This document shows positions 1 through 8,989 of a stretch of 64,000 nt of DNA, in pieces. The notes beneath the pieces are model-generated. The model saw only the letters and a program-made list of their open reading frames with translations. It was not told where the DNA came from and made no database searches. This DNA is from Solanum dulcamara. Lineage: Eukaryota; Streptophyta; Magnoliopsida; Solanales; Solanaceae. Every line of letters begins with the position of its first letter. Position 1 is the first letter of the stretch. Location: assembly GCF_947179165.1 (NCBI RefSeq), contig NC_077239.1, forward strand, positions 67,436,634 through 67,500,633. Reading direction: 5' to 3'. The position numbers were made by a program, and so were the translations under genes.

Positions 1-5
1 GAATG

Positions 6-787
6 ATGATCGAAATTTTAGTGACACACTTTAATTTAATTAGGATCTTATTACCTCCAAACTTATTTTTTTTTGTATTTTCGTGCACCTTTCAAGCTGA
101 CGTGACACCTTCAACCAATAAGTTGGTTGTGTTTGTACACACTTGTCGCCACATCAATAATTAATTTTTTATAATTTTAATTGTTTTAAAAAAATAATTT
201 TTTAAAATCTTTTTATTTTCTTTATCTTGTATTTAAATTAAGTTAGTACACACCATTTTTATTTTTTTAAAAAATCTTACATTTAAAATTTTATAACTTT
301 TTTAAAAAAAATTCATTCTTTGTATTTTCTCTTTTATTTTTCTATTGATTTTATTTACTCTTTTTATTTTCTTTGACTTTCCTTTTTGATATGATTTCAA
401 ATTTAATTCCACATGCTTGTATTTACAATTAGTTAATTTCAAATGGATATCAAAATAATTGGAAAAAAATCAAATAAATATAAAAAAAATTAAAACGATA
501 AAATTAAAGAATACTTTTTAATTATTTTTTAAAAGAATCCACATAATTTTTTTAAAATAATTAAAAGTGAAAAGATAAGAAATTAATGAAAGGAAAAAAA
601 TAAAAAATTTAAAGTAAGGAAGAAATTAAAATAAATATTTTACATAGAAAGAAATGATAATAATTACAAACTAGTTCCATTTTACATACACTCTTTGTGC
701 CAGAGTGTATTTTTTCCATTTTAAAATAGTTCAGAGGAATAATAAGATCCTAATAAAATTAAAATGTGTCACAGAAATTTCGGTCAT
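6..787. mobile_element. MITE-like element with long terminal inverted repeats
   Basis: The left end (about 6-62) and the reverse complement of the right end (about 730-787) match over roughly 55 bp. Both read ATGAYCGAAATTT, then GTGACACAYTTTAATTT, then TTAGGATCTTATTA. The interior is very AT-rich, with A and T runs and no open frame. Long TIRs with a non-coding AT-rich core suggest a non-autonomous DNA transposon, perhaps Mutator-like. The target duplication cannot be verified because the left flank is cut by the window edge; the five visible bases GAATG do not clearly match the right flank. It lies about 0.6 kb downstream of the EAF6 stop codon. Confidence 0.65.
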
Positions 788-1417
788 AGGTGACGGTGAT
801 ATGCATTATCCCAAATTAAAATTGAAAGTTCGCTCTCTTTTTTTTCCTTCATTTTTCTAGTTTCCCTCCCCTAAATATGAAAACTAGATGGCCCCAAAAG
901 ATGGAAAAACTATTAAGTTTTCCAAGAGATAAAAAGCCTAATGTCAAAGAGACGTACGGGCTCTAGGAAGAATATCATTCATGAGTTACTAACGTTCTAT
1001 ACACAACCATTGAAAGGATTACAAACTTACACCGTAATATGTTTTGCACATATTATAGATACATCTAGATGTATCTGGAAGAACAGTTTATTTTCTCTGT
1101 AAAATTTTGGTTCCAGAGAAAACGCAGGAGATTTAACTAAGTCTAAAACATCACGTTGACATTCAAAAAAGAAAAACAAAACGTTCATTTGATGCTGCGG
1201 TCAAAAACATATACTACTATATATAATAGCAGAGAAATATATTCACCGGGATACAATTTCTATTTAATCTGATGTCCTCGGGGGCTCACTAGGACAAAAT
1301 GACCATCCAATACTAAAGAAATACAATTCTAGGCCGCCAAATATATTTGTACACGTCAAAAACGACCAATGTCATCACTCCAAATCGACCAACCTACTGT
1401 TTTCATCAGAGTTCAAA
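788..1417 (-). other. 3' flank and probable 3' UTR of the EAF6 gene
   Basis: There is no gene here on either strand. Adjacent to the EAF6 stop codon the sequence should be its 3' UTR. A reverse-strand AATAAA occurs at 1087-1092, about 330 bases past the stop, and is a possible polyadenylation signal; the true cleavage site cannot be told from sequence. The rest is ordinary AT-rich intergenic DNA up to the MITE. Confidence 0.4.
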
Positions 1418-4400
1418 TTACATTAGATCTGGATCATCTTCATAATCATAGTCTGGTTCACTTGAATGCCTCGTTCTCTTTGCATCTCTTGGACCTCCCC
1501 TTCCCTTCCTTTGTCTACCTCTGTAGAAACAGAAAAAAAACCAGGGTACTCTATTGTATTAGAACATGAAAAATGGATTGTCGAGAATAAGAGAAAAAAC
1601 AGTTAAACTATCTATTTTACTCCTTCATCGCTAGTAGTGAAAGGATAATATTCAATACTCACTGAACATTGGCAGATATCCCTCCACCATCCCGACCAAG
1701 AGCTTGTTCCTCAGCCTGAAAATGTGCAAAAATGCTACTTTCATGTTCTTTGAAATATGTAATCAGCACCACAACTTATGTTCGATGAAATATGCATTAA
1801 TGTGTCATTCCAAGACCATCGTCCAACTCTGAGTAGATGGGAACATGATAGTCCATGGACAGTAGTTTCTCAATTGCCATTTTTTACTTTTGGTCTCTTT
1901 TGGGTAGAGACAATCAAAGGGGTTACAAGATGAGATTCCAGAAATTGCAATTTAAGTTTCAAGGCGAGGTTTCAGCAAATTGTAATTTAAAGGATAGATG
2001 AAAGGTAATAATATACAAGAGAACCAGCTACTAACGTCACGTCACGACGTCTTCAGAATGCTACCTGAGCTATTTCCAAGAAAAATTAACGTAAATATCA
2101 TTTTTTAGTGCTCAATGTTAATGGCAAAGTTCTGAGAACACTCAAAAGGTTGGGGGGGGCTAACGTGGATGGGAGCTTCTAGTACGTTGCTTGGTAGTTG
2201 ATAGACACCTATCTCTTTCTTTTCCATTCTACTTATATTTAACCAAGTCTTTTTCAACCAAAAACAAGCTCTAACTGCCTTCACACCTTAACCACCGCTA
2301 CCCACTCAAATGGGACTTGTTCCCCTTAATCTACTTAATGGTGATTCATTTGAAAATCGATACCTTCTCTGTTTCATTCCTTCCTTTTTCCATTTATGTT
2401 ATGCTCTCTTTTCTTTCTATCCTTTACAGGGTCCTAAAAAGAGGATTTCGCATTGTATTTCAACAGAATGGGCTATGATCTCTATCTTAAAACAGGACTA
2501 CAAACCAAGAAGGTGGTCAAAGACGAGGGCTGCCTTGCTATTGTTGCCCGCCCTATCAATTTTTTTAGATTTAGTCAGTTTTAATGTATCTTCTTGACAT
2601 TCACATGGGGGACCATAACTTGCCTCTCAATCTCTAGACATTTAAAAGATAGAGACAGGATAGTTAATGGATTATAATCTATTAGCTACTGTACTATGTC
2701 AAGTATAAATCCTAGCAAGAAACAAAGGGCACCGTTTGTACAACAGGGAACAGAGCATATGATCTTGCGAAATGACAGACATAAACTTAGAGACAAACTA
2801 AATTTGCATGTCATGCACAGAAACTCTGATATGATTCCCAGTGTATAAGATCATATACATCCATCAACAGCATTCAAGCGTTTCCCTTGCTGAGAAATAC
2901 AGAAAAATACATACTGCCGGTGAGGTGACAGACGACAAAGAAAAGAGCCTATCTTCAGGTTGAAACTTCCTGGACCGTTTCAAGCTGCAAAATAATCAAA
3001 AAGAAAAAGCTTAATTTCAGTAAAAAAAAACGTATAGGCGAACCTTAAGTTTTGGCCAGAAAATTGAAACCTAAAGACAGCGATTCAGTAGATTTTTTAA
3101 ATCATCATTATATTACCAGAGGATAATGGAATAAACTAATGATGATACTCTTCTATTTCTTAGGAATAACAGTTTCAATAACGTTTGCAACATCAAATAG
3201 ATGTTTACTATTTTTTACTATATTATATTCCAAAAACACTGAAGTAAATGTATAGTCTACATGTTCCTCCAACAACCACTAAACAACTCACCTTTCCAAC
3301 TCTTCTCGTAATAGTCATGTGAGTCGATGTAAATAACAAAAAAAGGATGTAGGGAAGGATCCTTTTATCAATGGTGTCAATTACGACTTGAACGCATTTC
3401 AACTAATCCACTGGACAATCTTTCCAACCCACAAGCATTGCAAAGCATTCCTGCCAACAAGACAGGAGGAAATGGGCTCGCACCAGGTGTTATAGCTGCA
3501 ATTCAAACCTGAGACCTCCCTTCAACTACTAGTCCATCCCCTTGGGTACAGGAATTATTTTCATTCTACCAACAACTAAAATGCTTAATCACGTAGGTCT
3601 ATTCAGCACAATCAGTCCAACTAAAATGTCAATAACATTGAGTTTATACCAATGTTTAATAGGTTTTCTCGGTACTCTCATCTTGTAGAATTTAGCTCCA
3701 AAATAAAAACAGATTGCAACTATTGTTATTTCACACACTGACAACAAGATTAACATTCTTTCATACGTCTTCCCCAGAAAATAAAGGAGAAAAGACAGAG
3801 GGACAGCAGAACTAAGCCTTTCAATAATGAGTCTCACAAGGTGAAAAGACAGTGTTGTGAAAAAGCGCCGAAGCGCTCGCTTTAAGCATGAAGCGAAGCG
3901 AGGCGAGGCAAGGCACTAGCGCTTCAATACCGTGAAGCGAAGCGATTTTAGAAAAGCGTGCGCTTCATGGGAAAAGCAAGAAGCGCGCTTCATGTAGAAG
4001 CGAGAAAAAAGCTCGCTTATTTGGAAAAAGCGGCACTAGGGTTTTTTTTAAAAAAAAATCTGTAAAGCTTACAATTAATTGTTCCAAGCTGTTGCGACTT
4101 CTTCGAGAGTTTGACAGTTCAACTTCTTCAACCAGGTTAGTTTTTCTTCTTCTCTTCTTCTCTTTCTCTTTCTATTTTTATTTCTATTCAGAAGTATTGC
4201 CGTCTGCGCAACTGCTGCGATGTTCTTCTCTCATCTCTTCTTCTTTTTCTATTTCTATTCAGCAGTAATGCTTCTGCACAGCTGCTGTGAAGATAAAGAA
4301 TTATTTTTTCAAGTTTTTGTTTCTCTTCTGCGCGACTCTGTTATGTTTTGGCCATTTTTTTTTTTTTTTGATTTGGGTTCTCACTTCTCAGTATTTGGGA

Positions 4401-7400
4401 CCTCTGTTTTGTTAAGCTTGAGCATATGCTCTGTTTTTTTTTTCCACATAGTCTGGCTGCTTTATTATTTTTTTTTAATTTTGCTGCAGCTGCTCTATTA
4501 ATTTTGCTGTGAGCTGCTCTATTAATTTTGCTGCCATCTATCAACTGCTCTATTATTGTTTTGACAATTTGACTTGTGTGACTGAATTATTATTCTATTT
4601 TTTCTTTGTAGTAAGTTGTATTTTCTTAATGGCACAAAAAAGGGATCCAACTTGGGCATATGGAATTGCCATGGGAAGTAACACAAAAATCAAATGTGTT
4701 TTCTGTGATATGACATATAATGGAGGAATAGTCCATCACAAGAAGCATCTTATTGGTGGTTATAAAGATGTTAAAGTGTGTCCAACGGTCCTGAATAGTG
4801 TGAAGGAAGAAATAAAAGAGTAAAAAAAAAGAGGCAGCCCAGTGCACTAAAGCTCCCGCTATGCGCGGGGTCCGGAGTATTTTACAAAAAAAAATGAATT
4901 TAAAACTGAAATGAATCCTGAAGCATCCATGGTTAATTTTGTTGACGATGACGAAATGGATGATGAAGTTGAAGTGAATATGCCAATGGGGCCTCCCTCA
5001 AAAAAGAAACCTTCAACTAGTGAAAGTGGGTCATCCACCGCTAGCAATGTCAAAGGTCCTCTTAATCTCTATTTCTCGCAAAAACCAAATGAAAAGAGAA
5101 AAGGTGGACCTATTGATCTATAGGCTTCTAGCAAGATTTTACGGGATCGTGCTGTATCTGCTTTTTCTAGGTGGATGTATGATGCAGGGTTGCCTTTCAA
5201 TTGTGTCAACTACACCGAAAGTTTTGGTGAATTCATTGAGGCAGTAGGCCAATATGGTCTTGGAATGAAGCCCCCCACCTATCATGAGGTAAGAGTTCCT
5301 TGTTTAAAAAAAGAGGTGGAAAAGACAAACAAAATTGTAGAAGATCATAAGGTTCAATAGAAAACATATGGTTGTTAGATTATGATGGATAAATGGACAG
5401 CAAGGAATGGGAAAATGATCATCAATGTTTTGGTGAATTCTCCAAAAGGGAGTGTGTTCCTTGAATCTAATGATGCTAGTGACTCTTCTGTTGATTCTAA
5501 TAAGATGTTTTAACTTGTTTGAGAAGACTATCTTGAAAATAGGCAAGGAAAATGTGGTACAAGTTGTGACTGATAATGCAAGTGAGAACAAAAAAGCGGG
5601 TGACATGTTGAAGGGAGTGTTCCCGCATATTTTTCGGACTCCTTGTGCTGCTCACTGTATCAACTTGATGTTTCGTGACATTTTCAAAGAGGCCCCGTAT
5701 TCTACAGGTGAACTTGAGTCTTGATATTTAATGTTCTTTTTTAATCTTCATGTTAGTTTTCTTACTTATTAACTATTAAAATTTTTTGAATAGCTTTTGG
5801 TAAGGCTGTTAAGATACATTCTTATATCAGTCAAAGGGCACTATTGTAATATGATGAGGAGATACACAAAGCAAAGAAACTTGGTAAAACCTGCTAAGAC
5901 AAGATTCGCAATAGCTTTTTTGACATTGCATAGTTTTTATATGCAAAAACAATCCGAGAACCTTGTTTATGTCCACTGAATGGACTGAGAGTGTATGCAA
6001 AGGAAACTCTTGGGAAAGAAGTTGCGAGACACATCATAGTCCATATTTTTGGAATGACACTATTCAAGCACTTAGAGTTGGTGGTCCTTTAGATAATGAA
6101 CTTCGTATGGTGGATGGGGAGAAAAAACCACCAATGGGCTACATTTATGAAGCTATGGATAGGGCCAAAGAAAGTATTGAAAAGGCATTCAATTATGATG
6201 ATAGAAAATATATGAATGTTTTCAAAATCATTGATGCAAGGTGGACGGATCAACTTCATCAACCTTTACATGTAGCTGGACATATTTTGAACTCAGGGCT
6301 CTATTATAAAAATAATGAGATGAAGTCTTTAACTAAAGAAGTGTGGTTGGGATATCATGCATGTGTTGAGAGGATGATCCTAGATAAAACTTTCAAGACA
6401 AAATAAGGTATGAGTTTGGTGTGTACATGAAAGCTGATGGGCTACTTGGAATTGAGTCAGCCATTAGAGCTAGAACCTTATGGTCACTAGGTGAGCATTT
6501 CAACATTTAACTGTTAGAAACTTTTAAGTTATTACATATTAACTTTTAAAATAATTCTTCTACAGTTGAATGGTGGATGCAATATGGTCATAATGTCCCA
6601 AACTTGCAACAATTTCTATTAGAGTGCAAAGTTTAACTTGTAGCTCATCCGGTTGCGAGAGAAATTGGAGCGTGTATGAACATGTGAGAACCTATATTAC
6701 GTTATTACTAAATTAAATGGTATCTTAATTGTCCAAAGTCCTCCCATTAATTACTTTCTACGAATTCTATGCAGATTCATACTAAAAAGAGAAACAGGCT
6801 AGAGTTAAAACGCCTGAATGATCTAGTGTTCATCAAATATAATAGAACATTGGTGCGTTGCTACAATGCTCGCAATACCATTGATATAATTTTGTTGGAT
6901 AATATTGATGATGCAAATGAATGGTTAACTGGAGCACCCCAAAATCATGAAAATGAAGAAGTATACGAAGGAGAAGGTCTCACTTATGGTGATGTTTCTA
7001 CGGCTAGTGGTGTGGAGGAGAATATTTATGGTTTTAGGGGGAGTATTTTAAGGGGAAAGTAAAAAAGAGTAGCTACAGGTTCAAGTTCATGTTCAAATAG
7101 AAGTAGAACTCTTGTTGATGAGTCCTCCGATGAGGAAGAAGATGAGGACCAAGTAGAAGTAGAACCCTTGTTGATGGCACTTTAAGAGTTTGAGGATCTT
7201 GCTGAAGAATAGAATTTTGCTCTCTTTGTGATTTGGTTATGCATTTGCTTTATATGTTGTTACTTATGAGGATTATTGATTATCTAGTTACTTTTTAATC
7301 TAAGTCTTTTGAGTTCTTGATTATTTATCTATGCATATTTTATATTTTATATTTTTATACTAAATAACGCTTTTTCTGAAAAAAACATGCGCTTTGCTTC

Positions 7401-8591
7401 ACTCTTTTGTGAAGCAAGCCCCCGTCGCTTTTTTTCGCTTCTCGCTTCTCAAAACACCGTGAAAAGAAGAACACGAAGCTAGCTCATTAACATCATTGAT
7501 GAACTTTTTATGCCTGCGTGAATATATTATATATACAATCACATTTTACAAAGCAAAAGAAAAATGCCAAAAGTAATTTGGATGTATTCTGCCTTCTTGT
7601 CCACATCCATCTAAATGTAACATGATTAACATCCATCGTAGAACATTGGCTATCAAAATCTTGCCCCCTACTCTGACCCTATGTTTTTCCTATTATACTC
7701 CTTCCATCAATCGGTTGAGCAAGTAACTTAACCATTTGTAAGAACAAAATTACTTGTCCATAGTATCATCATAATAAATTGTTATATAATTACTTAAAAG
7801 TTATGTGACTACACTATTCTCCAGACACTAAGGGCTTTTCTTACTTCTTAAGATGGACATGAAAGGAATGGCTAGTCTCCACTCTTTCCATTTCTCTTTG
7901 AAATCCTTTCATCCAAACATATCACGCTGCAGGAAAGCAATCCACACAAGAAGCACTAGATTACGACAAGACTTATCCATTTCTCAAAACCAAGTCATCA
8001 AACTAGGCTTAATGCCAAACTAGATAGGGTCAGGTATATAAATTGTATGTATCAATTCACCATTTTTCTTTATTCAAACGCAATTCATTGCAATATCAGA
8101 CTAAATTCTTTATCCACACCCATCCTTAGGCGAACCCTGCTTATACTGACTCGCGCCTAGGTCTCATTTTAGCAGATATAGAACTGGAAAATTTATAACA
8201 AAGAGCAAAAAGTAATACAACTTACAAGCTGGTACTCTTGGATGAAGATAGAAATCCTTCAAACCCTTTAAGTACATTTCCACATTGGCTAGGATCCTGT
8301 AGGTAAATAGTCTCCATGTCGTAAACCTGCAAGTCAGTTGGAATTTCAGGGAATTAATATTGAAACTATACATAAAACGTTAAAACCCCAGAAATATAGA
8401 CCTGCTTTTCGAGGTTTCGGAGATCTTCATGAAGTTTGGCTCTTTTGGACAAGAGACCAGCGAGGACTGCCGAGGGATTGGAGGATGTTCGTTGCCCTAA
8501 AATGGATTTACGGGACAAACATACTTGAAAATATCTGTTAAACAAAAATTAGGAAGAAAGAAGATAAAGAGGGTTTACCTGCGGCTTCCAT
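1418..8591 (-). CDS. EAF6: EAF6/MEAF6-like subunit of the NuA4 histone acetyltransferase complex, six exons
   Basis: Coding exons in transcript order: 8591-8579, 8496-8402, 8326-8226, 2984-2915, 1715-1663, 1520-1418 (435 nt, 144 residues plus TAA). Every intron is GT-AG and the joined frame is open. The protein starts MEAAG. It then has the EAF6 core, with LAGLLSKRAKL, DLRNLEKQVYDMET, LQDPSQCGN and LKGFEGFLSS (about residues 16-66), then KRSRKFQPEDRLFSLSSVTS (about 72-91). A basic GRQRKGRGGPRDAKR stretch follows, then an acidic tail ending DYEDDPDLM. The first half is predicted helical or coiled coil. In yeast, animals and plants EAF6 is a small nuclear subunit that helps hold the acetyltransferase module of NuA4 together; that role is inferred here from family membership. 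The start is the ATG in exon 1, the only in-frame Met before the core. Intron 3 (2985-8225) is inflated by a hAT element. The gene appears intact; expression is not shown. Confidence 0.92.
1716..2914 (-). other. Intron 4 of EAF6
   Basis: This 1.2 kb stretch lies between the SPA-encoding exon end (donor GTATGTAT) and the AEEQALG exon (acceptor TTTTCAG). An open frame of 95 codons on the opposite strand at 2310-2597 has no recognisable domain and looks fortuitous. No repeat or RNA gene was recognised. Confidence 0.6.
3363..3545 (-). mobile_element. TS-type SINE in intron 3
   Basis: On the minus strand the element begins with an A-box-like GGATGGACTAGTAG. A B-box-like GGTTTGAATTGC follows (reverse complement of 3498-3509). 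Downstream come segments resembling the TS SINE body: GTGGATTAGTTGAAATGCG, then TCAAG and GACACCATTGATAAAA at the 3' end. This order (tRNA-like head, the TGGAATTAGTCGAGGTGCG-type body, a GACACC...TTAT tail) is what I recall of the tobacco TS SINE family. It is diverged, and it lies in the same direction as the host gene. No target duplication was identified. Confidence 0.6.
3862..4030. repeat. Left subterminal GAAGCG motif cluster of the hAT element
   Basis: Many direct and inverted copies of GAAGCG, CGCTTC and GAGGCGAGGC lie within about 170 bp of the left end. In the Ac/hAT superfamily such clusters are the usual subterminal transposase-binding sites; binding here is inferred. A matching but sparser cluster lies at 7385-7450 near the right end. 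Confidence 0.6.
4629..7215 (+). pseudogene. Degenerate hAT transposase (BED finger, DUF659-like and C-terminal parts)
   Basis: The start MAQKRDPTWAYG leads into a BED-type zinc finger with Cys-x2-Cys (KCVFCDMTY) and a following His pair (VHHKKHL), about 4629-4823. A linker rich in Ser, Lys and acidic residues follows (4911-5120). The DUF659-like part has SRWMYDAGLPFNCVNY and GMKPPTYHEVR (5140-5360), then VVTDNASENKKAGD and PCAAHCINLM (5540-5700), matching the hAT RNase-H-fold pattern. Further fragments are WNDTIQALRVGGPL to MNVFKIIDARWTDQLHQPLH (6035-6406), WWMQYGHNVPNLQ (about 6570) and KKRNRLELKRLNDLVFIKYN near the C-terminal dimerisation region (6769-7060). Stops interrupt the frame after 4823, 5120, 5360 and 5724, and introns may lie between the blocks. 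The fragments are collinear, so this is one decayed gene and not several genes. Confidence 0.85.
4822..4875 (-). mobile_element. Truncated Au-type SINE fragment inside the hAT transposase
   Basis: The block GCAGCCCAGTGCACTAAAG followed by CTCCCGCTATGCGCGGGGTC matches the conserved 3' region of the plant Au SINE, read on the minus strand, with a T tail at the insertion edge (A run 4822-4830 on plus). Only about 50 bp remain; the tRNA-like head is missing. The fragment falls right at the stop codon that closes the BED-finger frame, so its insertion probably broke the transposase. Confidence 0.7.
7467..8225 (-). other. Remainder of EAF6 intron 3, exon-proximal part
   Basis: This ordinary AT-rich intron sequence lies between the hAT right boundary and the donor GTAAGT of exon 3 at 8225-8224. 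No open frame, SINE head or RNA gene was recognised. Confidence 0.5.
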
Positions 8592-8862
8592 TGAGATCAA
8601 CAAACTGTTTATATAGGTTTCTGATAGCAACGCTGGCACCTTCTGAACCCTTCCGATCTTGGACAAAAAGGAGTTTCTTTTCTCGACGTTGACGTTTCGG
8701 CCGTCCGGGTGGCTAATTTTTTTTCTATAAAATAATATATATTTTTTTGGTGTTTAGCGGTTGTAATAAAACACTTTTTAAAAATATATAATATTAAAGA
8801 TTAAGAAAATTATATATTATTGTTTCTATGAATGTCTATTTATTTCTTTGACGAAACGTTAT
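8592..8862 (-). promoter_or_regulatory. 5' UTR and likely core promoter of EAF6
   Basis: This is the only non-repetitive DNA upstream of the start codon before transposon debris begins. Bases 8592-8712 are relatively GC-rich and would be 5' UTR. A reverse-strand AT-rich TATA-like stretch (ATATATTATTTTATA, about 8726-8745) sits roughly 140-150 bases upstream of the ATG. The assignment rests on position and composition only. Confidence 0.35.
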
Positions 8863-8943
8863 TTAGAAAAGGTATACGACAAAGTTCTGAGGAAGGTTTT
8901 GTGAAGATGCTTGGAGTCGCGAGGTTTATCCGTTACATTAGAG
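8863..8943 (+). pseudogene. LINE reverse-transcriptase scrap
   Basis: The frame starting at 8863 reads LEKVYDKVLRKVL, stop, RCLESRGLSVT. This resembles the DLEKAYDKV...W-RCLEARGV segment of plant non-LTR retrotransposon reverse transcriptases. Only about 27 codons remain, with one stop, and nothing around them continues the match. Confidence 0.5.
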
Positions 8944-8989
8944 AGATTAAGGCATTAAAAGAATCAAAAATGACTAAAATATTCCTGAA

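Larger units (their letters stand above)
3841..7466 (+). mobile_element. hAT-superfamily DNA transposon with 8 bp target duplication
   Basis: The 8 bp sequence GTGAAAAG flanks the insertion at 3841-3848 and 7459-7466, which is the hAT duplication length. The element proper is 3849-7458 (3610 bp). Its ends are imperfect inverted repeats: left ACAGTGTTGTGAAAAAGCG and right, reversed, GGTGTTTTGAGAAGCG. It encodes a broken transposase on the plus strand, opposite to the EAF6 gene whose intron 3 it occupies. The subterminal regions are crowded with GAAGCG/CGCTTC motifs. Several in-frame stops and a SINE fragment show it is not autonomous now. Confidence 0.9.

Noticed and set aside
1369..1569. 66-codon plus-strand open frame
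   Set aside because: It is the antisense of the last EAF6 exon; the minus strand encodes the conserved acidic tail and stop codon.
2310..2597. 95-codon plus-strand frame considered as a small gene
   Set aside because: It lies within EAF6 intron 4 on the opposite strand, has no domain, has low-complexity hydrophobic content and no supporting context.
4220..4547. Overlapping frames on both strands in a T-rich tract
   Set aside because: The translations are low-complexity Phe/Leu- or Lys-rich strings from the hAT untranslated region.
8164..8373. 69-codon minus-strand open frame
   Set aside because: It overlaps EAF6 exon 3 in the wrong frame and runs through its splice sites.
8338..8541. 67-codon plus-strand open frame
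   Set aside because: It is antisense to EAF6 exon 2, which carries the conserved SKRAKL...NLEKQ core on the minus strand.
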